A DNA stretch of 45,118 bases from Sediminibacterium sp. (GCA_028687975.1 JAQTZD010000009.1:1-45118), one strand, 5' to 3'; shown: positions 28,679-38,353, counted from the first letter of the stretch. Notes: a model not told the origin generated them from the letters alone. Program-made: numbers and translations.

Positions 28679-29437
28679 ATGGCCCCGAAGAAAAGTTCAA
28701 TGATTATTGGAAGGCAACCCCTGGTTGAGGCCCTTCAGTCCGGCAAAGCAATTGATAAAATCATGCTGCAGAAAAATGCAACCGGAGACGTGCTGCATTC
28801 TATCCGTTCACTGGCAAGAGAACATCATATTCCGATACAACTGGTTCCGGTTGAAAAACTAAACGGACTTACCCGTGCCAATCACCAGGGAGTAATTGCG
28901 TTTGCAGCATTGGTACAATACCTCGATTTACAACAGGTGATTGATCATGTAGTATCTGCCGGAACAACACCTCTGTTCCTGATGCTCGACGGAGTTACGG
29001 ATGTGCGCAATATTGGCGCCATTGCCCGAACTGCTGTATGCTGCGGCGCACAGGCCATCATCATTCCCGATAAAGGAGTAGGAGCACTGAATGAGGAAGC
29101 TATGAAGAGCAGTGCGGGAGCTTTGGAAAAAATTCATATCTGCAGGGTAGGCAGTCTGCTGAAAGCAGTAGACGATCTTCACCTGAATGGCATCGCTGTG
29201 TTTACCAGCGAAATGCGGGCAGATAAAAATGTATATGAGCTGAATTTTCAGGATCCTTGTTGTGTGATCATGGGCGATGAAGGAAGGGGTGTACAGCCTT
29301 ACCTGGCCAAGGCGGCAGACGCGTTTTTTAAAATACCCATGGCAGCGCAGTTTGATTCGCTCAATGTGTCGGTAGCCACCGGAATGATACTGTATGAAGC
29401 CATGAAACAAAGAATGCTGTCATCACCTGTTCAATAA
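28679..29437 (+). CDS. rlmB: 23S rRNA (guanosine-2'-O)-methyltransferase RlmB (SpoU/TrmH family)
   Basis: IIGRQPLVEALQSGKAIDKIML, LDGVTDVRNIGAIARTA, IMGDEGRGVQPYL, LNVSVATGMILYEA. Confidence 0.92.
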   Translation: MAPKKSSMIIGRQPLVEALQSGKAIDKIMLQKNATGDVLHSIRSLAREHHIPIQLVPVEKLNGLTRANHQGVIAFAALVQYLDLQQVIDHVVSAGTTPLFLMLDGVTDVRNIGAIARTAVCCGAQAIIIPDKGVGALNEEAMKSSAGALEKIHICRVGSLLKAVDDLHLNGIAVFTSEMRADKNVYELNFQDPCCVIMGDEGRGVQPYLAKAADAFFKIPMAAQFDSLNVSVATGMILYEAMKQRMLSSPVQ

Positions 29438-29442
29438 ACACC

Positions 29443-30309
29443 ATGCATACCCCTGCTACTGATATTAAACTGGTTGAATGCCCGCGTGATGCCATGCAGG
29501 GTTGGAAAACCTTTATTCCCACCGAAGTAAAAATCAATTACCTCAACCAGTTGCTGGAAGTAGGTTTTGATGTGCTCGATTGCGGAAGTTTTGTTTCTCC
29601 CAAAGCAATCCCCCAGATGGCCGATACCGCCGATGTAATCCGGGGGCTTCGGTTAAGCAGTAGCCGTACCAAACTCCTGGTGATAGTAGCCAATATCAGG
29701 GGCGCAGAAGAAGCGGTTGTTTTTGATGAAATCCGTTCGCTCGGTTTCCCGTTTTCGCTTTCTCCCAGCTTTCAGCAAAGGAACACCAACAGCACCATGG
29801 AAGAGAGCCTGCACAGGGTGGAATCCATTCAGGAAATTTGTGTGAAGAATGGCAGGGAACTGGTGATTTACCTCAGCATGGGTTTTGGAAATCCCTATGG
29901 TGATGCCTACAGTGAAGATTTGTTGCTGAGCTGGACCGGAAAAATGGCGGCCATGGGCATTGGAACCATTTCGCTTGCCGATACGGTAGGGTTGGCTACT
30001 CCGGAACAAATTGGCCGTGCAGCGGCAACGCTGGTGCCGCAATACCCGCAGCTGGAAATAGGGGTACACCTGCATTCCACTGCATTGAACTGGCACAGTA
30101 AGCTCAACGCAGCCTGGCAGGCGGGTTGTGTTCGGTACGATGGCGCATTGAAAGGAATTGGTGGCTGCCCTATGGCACAGGACGACCTGATTGGAAATAT
30201 GGATACCGAATTAATGATTCCCTATTTTCAGGAAAAGGGATTGTTGCAAAACCTGAACAAAGAAGCGCTGGCAGCATCGTCCAGGCTGGCACTTGAAATT
30301 TTTCATTAA
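29443..30309 (+). CDS. Hydroxymethylglutaryl-CoA lyase-like protein
   Basis: HMGL-like TIM barrel: LVECPRDAMQGW, LVIVANIRGAEEAV, ISLADTVGLATPEQI, HLHSTALNWHSKLNAAWQAG, GIGGCPMAQDDLIGNMDTE. Confidence 0.8.
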   Translation: MHTPATDIKLVECPRDAMQGWKTFIPTEVKINYLNQLLEVGFDVLDCGSFVSPKAIPQMADTADVIRGLRLSSSRTKLLVIVANIRGAEEAVVFDEIRSLGFPFSLSPSFQQRNTNSTMEESLHRVESIQEICVKNGRELVIYLSMGFGNPYGDAYSEDLLLSWTGKMAAMGIGTISLADTVGLATPEQIGRAAATLVPQYPQLEIGVHLHSTALNWHSKLNAAWQAGCVRYDGALKGIGGCPMAQDDLIGNMDTELMIPYFQEKGLLQNLNKEALAASSRLALEIFH

Positions 30310-30317
30310 CCGATAGT

Positions 30318-31346
30318 ATGAAATTTCATTACGAATTTTCCATAAAAAAAATGGAACGGCCCATCAATCACCAGCAGTCTTTGCTGATGATGGGTTCCTG
30401 TTTTACCGAGAATATCGGAGACTTGCTCCGGCAATATAAGTTCAGGGTGATGGAAAATCCCAATGGAATACTGTTTAATCCGGTAAGTGTTGCGGAAGCA
30501 ATGCAGTTATACATGCGGCCCGAAAAGATTCAGGAGGCAGATTTGTTCTGCCTGAACGAAGCCTGGTACAGCTGGAAGCACCACAGTCGTTTTTCAGGAA
30601 TCACTGCAGCGGATACCATTCAGCAGATCAATACAACTGTTGCCCAAGCGCATGCATTTTTGAAGCAGGCAGATTGCCTCATGATTACATTGGGTTCTGC
30701 CTGGGTGTACGAACTTACGGAGAAAGCTCCGGGATATGTTCCGGGTAAGGTAGCAGCCAATAACCACAAAGCGCCTGCAGACTGGTTTCAGAAAAGATTG
30801 TTGGGCGCGGGTGAAACCCTGTTGCTGTTGCAGAACATGCTGGCCCGATTACTGGAGTTTAATCCCCAACTCCAGATAATTTTCACCATCAGCCCGGTGC
30901 GGCACCTGCGGGAAGGTGTGATTGAAAACAACAGAAGCAAAGCCGTGCTGATACATGCCGTTCATGACCTGGTTAGCCTCTCGGAACAATGTTATTATTT
31001 CCCGGCCTACGAACTGGTGGTTGATGATTTGCGCGATTACCGGTTTTATGCAGAAGACCTGGTGCATCCCAATTACCATGCTACCCGCTATGTTTGGGAA
31101 AAGTTTACCGAAGCATGTTTATCTGAGTCCGCCAGAGATTTGTTGAAGCTGATCCGCGAAATCAACCTCGCCCATCAGCACCGTCCATTTCATGATACCA
31201 CGGATATTCACCGCAGTTTTTTACAAAAATATGCAGGCATAACTGCGCAACTGATGGAAGCCCATCCAGAACTGGATTTTGCAGCGGAACTGCATTATTT
31301 TAAAACAGGGATAAGACAGGCATCCGGCCCGCAAGCGCATCATTAG
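30318..31346 (+). CDS. GSCFA domain-containing protein
   Basis: LLMMGSCFTENIGDLLRQYKF, LITLGSAWVYE, PVRHLREGVIENNRSKAVL. Confidence 0.9.
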   Translation: MKFHYEFSIKKMERPINHQQSLLMMGSCFTENIGDLLRQYKFRVMENPNGILFNPVSVAEAMQLYMRPEKIQEADLFCLNEAWYSWKHHSRFSGITAADTIQQINTTVAQAHAFLKQADCLMITLGSAWVYELTEKAPGYVPGKVAANNHKAPADWFQKRLLGAGETLLLLQNMLARLLEFNPQLQIIFTISPVRHLREGVIENNRSKAVLIHAVHDLVSLSEQCYYFPAYELVVDDLRDYRFYAEDLVHPNYHATRYVWEKFTEACLSESARDLLKLIREINLAHQHRPFHDTTDIHRSFLQKYAGITAQLMEAHPELDFAAELHYFKTGIRQASGPQAHH

Positions 31347-32160
31347 CAGGAACCAGCCTGCATAATTTTCTAAACTCTTTTTTCCGCAGGTAGCTGGTAA
31401 GATAGGGTTTGTGCAGCAATCCGGTTAAAATGAGAATGGTGCGGTCGCTGTTGGCATTCAACGCCATTTTTATTTTTTCGCACATGGCGTTGTTGCGTTG
31501 TTCCCAAAACTCCATACTGTTGTGGTACCATCTGCTGTATGGCTGCAGGTCGCTGTAACGGTCTGTGATGCTGCGGATAAAATTATTTTCGATCTGGTTG
31601 ATCCGGTAAATGGTATCCATCAGGGTTTCCCGGTTCATCACTTCCAGGCTGCTGTCTAATTTTTGCAGAAAGGCTCCGTTGATGGAAGCATATTCGGCGT
31701 ATTGCAGACTGTCTGCCGGTTCCAGCCGTTTGTTGCTGTACAGCTGGATCAATTTTTCCTGATAGGTCTTTTCCATCATCCGCTGATATGCAACATATTC
31801 TTTTCTGTTGGGGATATACATGTCGAAAGGGGCCAGGCATACTTCCGGATAAGCTTCCTTGTATTTTCTGGCCGTTCTGTATTCGATCGGATTGTTCCAG
31901 ATGCCCAGAAATTCCGCCAGTTTTGCACCGCTTACTTTTCGTATATCGCATTCAACCACACTGACCGAATCAAATTCGAGCAATATAATATCCGGCTTGA
32001 TTTTTTGAATTACCCTGAACAGGGTCTGGGTGGTAAGGTATTTGTTGCCATTGTGTTTGGTGCCGAGCACAACCACTTTGTTGGGCGTAGGTTCGGCCTT
32101 TGCTGCAGTATGTAACAGAACAACTGCCAGTAGTAACCATAAACTGCGTTTGCTCCTCAT
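31300..32160 (-). CDS. Secreted protein of uncertain function, possibly TraB/ChaN-like
   Basis: Signal peptide MRSKRSLWLLLAVVLLHTAAKA; VVVLGTKHNGNKYLTTQTLFRVIQKIKPDIILLEFDS. Confidence 0.6.
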   Translation of the reverse strand: MRSKRSLWLLLAVVLLHTAAKAEPTPNKVVVLGTKHNGNKYLTTQTLFRVIQKIKPDIILLEFDSVSVVECDIRKVSGAKLAEFLGIWNNPIEYRTARKYKEAYPEVCLAPFDMYIPNRKEYVAYQRMMEKTYQEKLIQLYSNKRLEPADSLQYAEYASINGAFLQKLDSSLEVMNRETLMDTIYRINQIENNFIRSITDRYSDLQPYSRWYHNSMEFWEQRNNAMCEKIKMALNANSDRTILILTGLLHKPYLTSYLRKKEFRKLCRLVPANDALAGRMPVLSLF

Positions 32161-32173
32161 CGGACTGATTTCA

Positions 32174-32671
32174 TTAAAACAGGGTCTGCACCCCATGGGC
32201 AATTTTGAATTCATGCTGCAGCAGCCATTTCTTGCGCCACATTCCTCCTGAATAACCAATCAGTGATCTGTCGCTGCCGATTACCCGATGACAGGGCACC
32301 AGGATGGCAATATTGTTTTTTCCATTGGTAGTGGCTGCAGCACGGATTACTTTGGGATCGCCCAGGCGTTTGGCAAGATCCATGTAGCTGATGGTTTTTC
32401 CATAACCAATTTCCGTTAGCTCACTCCAGACTTTTAACTGAAAATCGGTTCCGTTCTGGTGAATGGGAATATCAAAATGTTTTCTGCTTCCGTGAAAATA
32501 TTCAATCAGTTCTTCCGTGCACTGGTGCATCAATTCACTGATACCGGGCTCGCCATAGGTAAGCTGGTCCTTGTTGTCTACAAAACTCAGTTCTCCGATA
32601 TACTGATCGGTACCGCCGATTTTGATCAAACCGATCGGGCTCTCATAGTAAGTGTAAAATAATTCACTCAT
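32174..32671 (-). CDS. ogt: Methylated-DNA--protein-cysteine S-methyltransferase
   Basis: Active site IAILVPCHRVIGSDRSLIGYSGGMWRKKWLLQHE. Confidence 0.95.
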   Translation of the reverse strand: MSELFYTYYESPIGLIKIGGTDQYIGELSFVDNKDQLTYGEPGISELMHQCTEELIEYFHGSRKHFDIPIHQNGTDFQLKVWSELTEIGYGKTISYMDLAKRLGDPKVIRAAATTNGKNNIAILVPCHRVIGSDRSLIGYSGGMWRKKWLLQHEFKIAHGVQTLF

Positions 32672-32713
32672 GGTCGGCAGGCTGGTTCATAAATATAGGA
32701 ACTAAGGCCGAAT

Positions 32714-33043
32714 TCAACCAATTTTATCTCCGTTCTCTACCTTTTTATCGGGCTGCAGCAACACAACCGATCCAGTAGCATCATACACCCCCATTACCAG
32801 GCATTCACTGAAGAAATTGGCGATCTGTTTGGGTGGAAAATTCACCACTGCAATCACTTGTTTGCCGACCAGTTCTTCGGGTGAATAATGTGCGGTGATT
32901 TGGGCGGAAGACTGTTTTCTGCCGAGGGGTCCAAAGTCGATCAGCAACTGGTATGCAGGCTTTTTTGCCTTTGGAAAAGGATTGGCTTCCAATATGGTGC
33001 CAATGCGCATATCTATTTTTTCAAAATCAGTCCAACTAATCAT
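32714..33043 (-). CDS. csaA: CsaA-like tRNA-binding domain protein
   Basis: ISWTDFEKIDMRIGTILEANPFPKAKKPAYQLLIDFGPLGRKQSSAQIT, GKQVIAVVNFPPKQIANFFSECLVMG. Start MISW at 33043. Confidence 0.88.
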   Translation of the reverse strand: MISWTDFEKIDMRIGTILEANPFPKAKKPAYQLLIDFGPLGRKQSSAQITAHYSPEELVGKQVIAVVNFPPKQIANFFSECLVMGVYDATGSVVLLQPDKKVENGDKIG

Positions 33044-33050
33044 ATATTTA

Positions 33051-33065
33051 ATCAAATCATTTGAT
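33051..33065. promoter_or_regulatory. Perfect palindrome in divergent intergenic region (candidate operator)
   Basis: ATCAAAT-C-ATTTGAT, directly abutting the ATG at 33066. Confidence 0.5.
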
Positions 33066-33479
33066 ATGAAACGAAATGCAATTGCAGTTTGGAATGGCTC
33101 CGGTAAAGAGGGCCAGGGCCATCTTACCACGCAAAGTAATGTTTTAAATCAAACGCAGTATTCATTTAACTCCCGTTTTGCGGAGGGAACCGGTACCAAT
33201 CCCGAAGAGTTGATGGCTGCTGCACACGCAGGTTGCTTTTCTATGAAACTCAGTTTTGTATTGGGCATTGCAGGGTTTACCCCTGAGTACATTCAAACGG
33301 TTTGTTCCATTACACTGGAGGAAGGAATTATAAAACAATCCCATCTTTCCCTTACCGCTAAAGTGCCCGGAATTTCATTGGAGCAGCTGCAGAATTTTGC
33401 AGAGGAGGCCAAATTGAACTGCCCGGTGAGCAAGGCCCTGAATATGGAACTTACGCTCGACACCACCCTGGCAGAATAG
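33066..33479 (+). CDS. OsmC family peroxiredoxin
   Basis: GTGTNPEELMAAAHAGCFSMKLSFVLG, LNCPVSKALN. Start MKRNAIAVWNGSGKEGQG. Confidence 0.92.
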   Translation: MKRNAIAVWNGSGKEGQGHLTTQSNVLNQTQYSFNSRFAEGTGTNPEELMAAAHAGCFSMKLSFVLGIAGFTPEYIQTVCSITLEEGIIKQSHLSLTAKVPGISLEQLQNFAEEAKLNCPVSKALNMELTLDTTLAE

Positions 33480-33487
33480 CCCCCTGT

Positions 33488-34357
33488 TTAATCGAGCAAT
33501 TCAATCAGCTCGCGGAGTTCTTCTTTCTTATATATTTTTTCCGGACTGATGAAACATTGGGCAATTTCCTGTAACAGATCCCGAATGATTCGCTTATTGG
33601 GCTGTGGCATGAAATAGGAGGGGTCGGCTGAAACACCGATCTTTTTGAAATAATTTTCTACGTCCTGATGCGAAAAAGCCTGCCCGCTGGTAGCATCTAC
33701 AAAAAAATGGATCTGTTCCTGCGGATTTGCTGTTTCCTGACTGTGATCGAATTCAGAAGCGTAAAATGCCAGAATACATTGCTTGGGTATATTGATGATT
33801 CGGGCATTGATCTCCAGTTTTTCGCAAAGCAGCTGGTAAATGATTCCGTTTGCCAGCTTGTTCCCTTTTTTGCTTTCCAGCACTTTATGAATAAAAAAAT
33901 CATCGGGATTGCTATAATTTACTTCTACGCCTTTCAGGTTATAATAGTTGTAAATGATACTCGACAATACATTGGCCTGTTCCAGTGGGGTGAGGAAGCT
34001 GTTGAGTTCCAGCCATACATTTCTCCGGATTCTTTCAATTTCCTGCACTACAGGGGCGGTTTGCAGATCGGGGTATTGAAATTTGGAAACCAGTAACGCC
34101 CCAAAAAGCAGGTCGTGGTGCGCACTGTTGCGCCATTCGGTTAAATCGTTCAGCAAATCGGTAAAATGCAGCCGGTGAATGATCATTTCGATCCTTTCCT
34201 GGGTGTCTTCGTTGGGAGTGGTTTCCCAGAGATGTTCCAGGTTAGGGATGATGGGCTTTCCATACCGGACAATTCTTTCGGATACCGTGGAATAAACTTC
34301 CTCGTCCGGGTCGTCTATGAGGGTAAAAAGAGCATTCAATTCTTTGGTTTCCTGCAT
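33488..34357 (-). CDS. SirB1-like transglutaminase-related family protein
   Basis: LTPLEQANVLSSIIYNYYNLKGVEVNYSNPDDFFIHKVLESKKGNKLANGIIYQLLCEKL. Confidence 0.78.
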   Translation of the reverse strand: MQETKELNALFTLIDDPDEEVYSTVSERIVRYGKPIIPNLEHLWETTPNEDTQERIEMIIHRLHFTDLLNDLTEWRNSAHHDLLFGALLVSKFQYPDLQTAPVVQEIERIRRNVWLELNSFLTPLEQANVLSSIIYNYYNLKGVEVNYSNPDDFFIHKVLESKKGNKLANGIIYQLLCEKLEINARIINIPKQCILAFYASEFDHSQETANPQEQIHFFVDATSGQAFSHQDVENYFKKIGVSADPSYFMPQPNKRIIRDLLQEIAQCFISPEKIYKKEELRELIELLD

Positions 34358-34437
34358 AGTAGGGCTGTTATTCTAACATCAAACTAAATTATTTTTTTGT
34401 TAGGAATCAAGCAGAAGTTATTCTATTGCTGTGGATA

Positions 34438-34457
34438 TATGTATGAATAGATACATA
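34438..34457. promoter_or_regulatory. Inverted repeat, candidate operator upstream of desaturase
   Basis: TATGTAT-gaatag-ATACATA in a 210-bp divergent intergenic region. Confidence 0.35.
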
Positions 34458-34567
34458 ATAAAACCGTCATATCATCGTTCACTCCTTTCCCGGGGTCGAA
34501 AAAACGAATTTTTAACAGAATTCTACGCCCTTTAATAGCTATCTTGCCAACTTATTAAACTCACCGA

Positions 34568-35644
34568 ATGAACAATTTTGTTGCCCCCAAATTTCCTCAT
34601 GTTAAGCAACCCCTTCACCTCGAATTAAAGAAACGCGTACAGGTTTATTTCGACGAGCGTGGAATCAATGCTACCGGAAACCCTACTTTATTTACAAAGG
34701 CCATCATCATGGTATGTGCTTTTGTAGTGTTTTATATTCACCTGGTATTTTTTACCCCGGTTTGGTATATGGCCCTCCTGGAATGTATTGTTTTAGGCGG
34801 ACTGGTTGCAGCCATTGGTTTTAATGTAATGCACGACGGAAGTCACGGCAGTTTCAGCAACAACAAATGGGTGAACAGGATCGCTGCTTCTTCCATCAGC
34901 ATGCTGGGCGCCAACCACTTTATGTGGAATGTAAAACACAATATGATCCACCACAGTTTTACCAATGTAGACGGGGTGGATGATGATATCGAAATCGGTA
35001 TCCTGATGCGCATGGCGCCAACACAGCGACACGTAAAAGCACATAAGTTCCAGCACCTCTATTTCTGGGTATTGTACATGTTGCTGTATGTATTCTGGAT
35101 TTTCTTTACTGATTATAAAAAATACTTCACCCAGAAAATCGGTAATGTGCCTTTGAAGAAAATGCACATTGCAGACCATATTGAATTCTGGGGTGTAAAA
35201 CTGTATCATGCTGCGGTATTCATTGTAATCCCTATTGTATTTGTGGGCTGGGTAAACTGGATCATCGGTTTCCTGATCATGAGTATGTTTGCCGGATTTG
35301 TGCTGAGTATTGTATTCCAGCTGGCACATACCGTTGAACACACTGAATTTCCGGTAGCCAATCTTGAAACGCACCAGCTTCCGGACGAGTTTGCTGCACA
35401 CCAGATTAAAACCACAGCCAATTTTGCCACTCGTAACAAGCTGGTAAGCTGGCTGGTTGGCGGATTGAATTTTCAAATTGAGCACCACCTTTTTCCAAAG
35501 ATTTCACACGTGCATTACCCTGCCATCAGTGATATTGTCAGAAATGTATGTAAAGAATACCAGCTGCAGTATATCGAGTATCCAACTGTTCGCAGAGCAG
35601 TGGTAGCCCATGTTCGTTTTCTGAAACAAATGGGGCAAGCCTGA
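34568..35644 (+). CDS. Membrane fatty acid desaturase
   Basis: Three His boxes: HDGSH, HNMIHH, QIEHHLFP. Confidence 0.93.
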   Translation: MNNFVAPKFPHVKQPLHLELKKRVQVYFDERGINATGNPTLFTKAIIMVCAFVVFYIHLVFFTPVWYMALLECIVLGGLVAAIGFNVMHDGSHGSFSNNKWVNRIAASSISMLGANHFMWNVKHNMIHHSFTNVDGVDDDIEIGILMRMAPTQRHVKAHKFQHLYFWVLYMLLYVFWIFFTDYKKYFTQKIGNVPLKKMHIADHIEFWGVKLYHAAVFIVIPIVFVGWVNWIIGFLIMSMFAGFVLSIVFQLAHTVEHTEFPVANLETHQLPDEFAAHQIKTTANFATRNKLVSWLVGGLNFQIEHHLFPKISHVHYPAISDIVRNVCKEYQLQYIEYPTVRRAVVAHVRFLKQMGQA

Positions 35645-35681
35645 TCACCGACTGATTGGCGATACCTGCGTTAACAGCATA

Positions 35682-35732
35682 AAAAAACAGGTTATAAAGA
35701 AAAGGATCATCCTGCTTTATAACCTGTTTTTT
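35682..35732. terminator. Long bidirectional terminator
   Basis: 18-bp stem AAAAAACAGGTTATAAAG / CTTTATAACCTGTTTTTT; loop contains a small nested hairpin AGGATCATCCT. Confidence 0.85.
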
Positions 35733-35749
35733 ATTGGTGTGTTTCCGGT

Positions 35750-38353
35750 CTATTTCTTTTTTGGAGCCGCTTTTTTGGCTGCTTTTTTCGTGGCAGTGCC
35801 TGCCTTTTTCACAGCGGATTTTGTACCAGCTTTCTTCGGCGCTGCTTTTTTGGTGAAAGCGCCGGGAACCTGTTCTTCGATCATTTTCTTCACTTCTTCC
35901 AACTCAATACCGGCAATACTTTCGGCGGTATGTTTGGTGCCATCTGCCTGTTTGCCCAGTTTCAGCATTTTTTTCTGAAAACGGATAAAAGGACCCCATC
36001 TTCCATTTTCAATGGCAATTTTTTCCTGAGGCCACTGGCAGATAAACCGGTTGGCTTCCTTTTCCATTTTCTTTTCTATCAACTCATTGATATCCTGCTG
36101 AGACAGCGTATCAAAATTGTACGCCCTGGGAATATTGATGTAAAGATCGTTCCACTTAATAAATGGTCCGAACCTTCCTTTTCCTTTGGTAACCGGTAAT
36201 TCATTGTAAAAAGCAACGGGAGCGTCTGCTTCCTGTTTGGCCTTGATCAGTTCAATGGCTCTTTCCATATCCATTTCGTGCAGGTCTTCGCCTTTGGGAA
36301 TGGAAATGAACTGTTCTCCCAGTTTAATGTATGGTCCAAATCTGCCCACATTCACAGCCAATTCCTGCCCTTCAAATTCTCCGATGGTTCTTGGTAAACT
36401 GAACAACTGCATGGCTTCTTCCATCGAGATGGTTTCGATGCTCTGTGATTGCTTCAATTTGGCAAACCGCGGTTTTTCGTTTTCATCGGCAGTGTCTCCA
36501 ATCTGTACCATGGGGCCATAGCGCCCCATACGGGCAATAACGCGTTTGCCGGTGGCTTCATCTATACCCAGTTCCCGCTCGCCCTTGGCGCGCTCCGCCG
36601 TTTCCAGGGTGTGCTCAATGGTTTCATGGAAGGGTTTGTAAAAGCCATCGATCATGGCATTCCATTTCATTTTGCCTTCGGCAATTTCATCGAACTCCTG
36701 TTCAATCCTGGCAGTAAAACCAAAATCCATGACCTTATTGAAGTGCTGCTTCAGGAAGTCTGTTACTACCATCCCCAGATCGGTAGGGAAGAGTTTGCTT
36801 TTCTCTGCACCGGTATTTTCCTGAATGATTTCCTTTTCCATTTCGTTGGCAGGGGTCAGTCGCAAAATAGTTGCGGCTCTTTTTACCCCTTCTTTATCCC
36901 GCTTCTCCACATAATTCCGCTTCATGATGGTAGAAATGGTAGGAGCATAAGTAGATGGACGGCCAATGCCCAGTTCTTCCAGTTTTTTTACCAGGGAAGC
37001 TTCGGTATATCTTGGTGCAGGGCGGCTGAATTTTTCTGCAGCCAGCATTTCCACCAATTGCAGCTGGTCTCCGGATTTCAGCGGTGGGAGCATGCCCTCG
37101 TTGTTCTCTTCCTCATCTTCGTCCTTTCCCTCATTGTATACCTTCAGGAAGCCATCGAACTGCATTACTTCTCCGGTTGCCGTTAAATGCTCCTTGTTGG
37201 TGCTGATCGAAATTTTAGCAGTTGTTTTTTCGAAGGTTGCATCGCTCATCTGAGAGGCGATGGTTCTCTTCCAGATCAGTTCGTAGAGGCGTTTGGTATC
37301 TTCATCGTCTACGGTATGGTTGCCCATGTAGGTAGGCCGGATGGCCTCGTGCGCTTCCTGCGCATTTTCATTTTTATTTTTGAACTTACGGGGCTGGTGG
37401 TAATTGCTGCCGTAGCTGTTCTGTATTTCCTTACTGATATCTGCCAGCGCTGTTTCACTCAATGCAATACTGTCTGTACGCATGTAGGTGATCTTACCGC
37501 TTTCATATAATTTTTGTGCCAGTAACATGGTTCTGCTTACACTGTAGCCCAGTTTCCTGGAAGCTTCCTGTTGCAGGGTAGAAGTGGTGAAAGGAGCCGA
37601 AGGAGAACGCTTGGATGGTTTCACCTGAATGTCTCCCACCTGGTAGGTTGCCGATTTGCAACTGCTCAGAAAAGCCTGTGCATCCTGCTGCTCACGCAGC
37701 CTGGCAGGTCCTTCGGCTTTAAAAATAACCTGTTTGCCGGTAATATCCGGCGCTTTAAAGAAAGCATCTATTTTAAAGGAACTTTCCGAAATGAATTGGT
37801 TGATTTCCCTTTCCCGCTCCACAATCAGCCGCACGGCTACGCTCTGTACCCGACCGGCACTGAGGCTGCGCTGCATGCCAATCTTTCTCCACAATACAGG
37901 GCTCAGCTCAAATCCCACCAGCCTGTCCAGCACCCTTCTGGCCTGTTGGGCATTCACCAGGTTCATATTAATGATCCGGGGATTGTCTACGGCTTTACGG
38001 ATGGCAGGTGCGGTGATTTCATGAAATACGATCCGTTTAGTCGTGCCCGGGTCCAGTCCCAGCACTTCCGCCAGGTGCCAGCTGATGCTTTCTCCTTCAC
38101 GGTCCTCATCCGATGCAAGCCATACTTCTTCAGCTTTCTTTGCCAGTTGCTTCAATTCCTTTACTACCCGTTCTTTTTCTTCGGGCACTTTATAACGGGG
38201 CTGGTAATGATTGCTTACATCAATACCCATATCATCTTTCTCAAGATCTCTGATATGCCCGTAACAACTTTTTACTTCAAAATCCTTTCCAAGGATTTTT
38301 TCAATGGTTTTTGCTTTAGCGGGCGACTCTACAATCAGTAAATTTTTTGCCAT
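35750..38353 (-). CDS. topA: DNA topoisomerase I with C-terminal GRxGP repeats and Lys/Ala-rich tail
   Basis: MAKNLLIVESPAKAKTIEKILG, ITYMRTDSIALS; C-terminal repeats GRYGPMVQIG, GRFGPYIKLG, GRFGPFIKW, GRWGPFIRF; tail AVKKAGTATKKAAKKAAPKKK. Start at 38353. Confidence 0.97.
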   Translation of the reverse strand: MAKNLLIVESPAKAKTIEKILGKDFEVKSCYGHIRDLEKDDMGIDVSNHYQPRYKVPEEKERVVKELKQLAKKAEEVWLASDEDREGESISWHLAEVLGLDPGTTKRIVFHEITAPAIRKAVDNPRIINMNLVNAQQARRVLDRLVGFELSPVLWRKIGMQRSLSAGRVQSVAVRLIVEREREINQFISESSFKIDAFFKAPDITGKQVIFKAEGPARLREQQDAQAFLSSCKSATYQVGDIQVKPSKRSPSAPFTTSTLQQEASRKLGYSVSRTMLLAQKLYESGKITYMRTDSIALSETALADISKEIQNSYGSNYHQPRKFKNKNENAQEAHEAIRPTYMGNHTVDDEDTKRLYELIWKRTIASQMSDATFEKTTAKISISTNKEHLTATGEVMQFDGFLKVYNEGKDEDEEENNEGMLPPLKSGDQLQLVEMLAAEKFSRPAPRYTEASLVKKLEELGIGRPSTYAPTISTIMKRNYVEKRDKEGVKRAATILRLTPANEMEKEIIQENTGAEKSKLFPTDLGMVVTDFLKQHFNKVMDFGFTARIEQEFDEIAEGKMKWNAMIDGFYKPFHETIEHTLETAERAKGERELGIDEATGKRVIARMGRYGPMVQIGDTADENEKPRFAKLKQSQSIETISMEEAMQLFSLPRTIGEFEGQELAVNVGRFGPYIKLGEQFISIPKGEDLHEMDMERAIELIKAKQEADAPVAFYNELPVTKGKGRFGPFIKWNDLYINIPRAYNFDTLSQQDINELIEKKMEKEANRFICQWPQEKIAIENGRWGPFIRFQKKMLKLGKQADGTKHTAESIAGIELEEVKKMIEEQVPGAFTKKAAPKKAGTKSAVKKAGTATKKAAKKAAPKKK

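Noticed and set aside
34793-35488. 231-aa minus-strand ORF
   Set aside because: Antisense to the desaturase with its His boxes.
36449-38341. Several plus-strand ORFs (245 and 256 aa)
   Set aside because: Antisense to topA, which is unambiguous.
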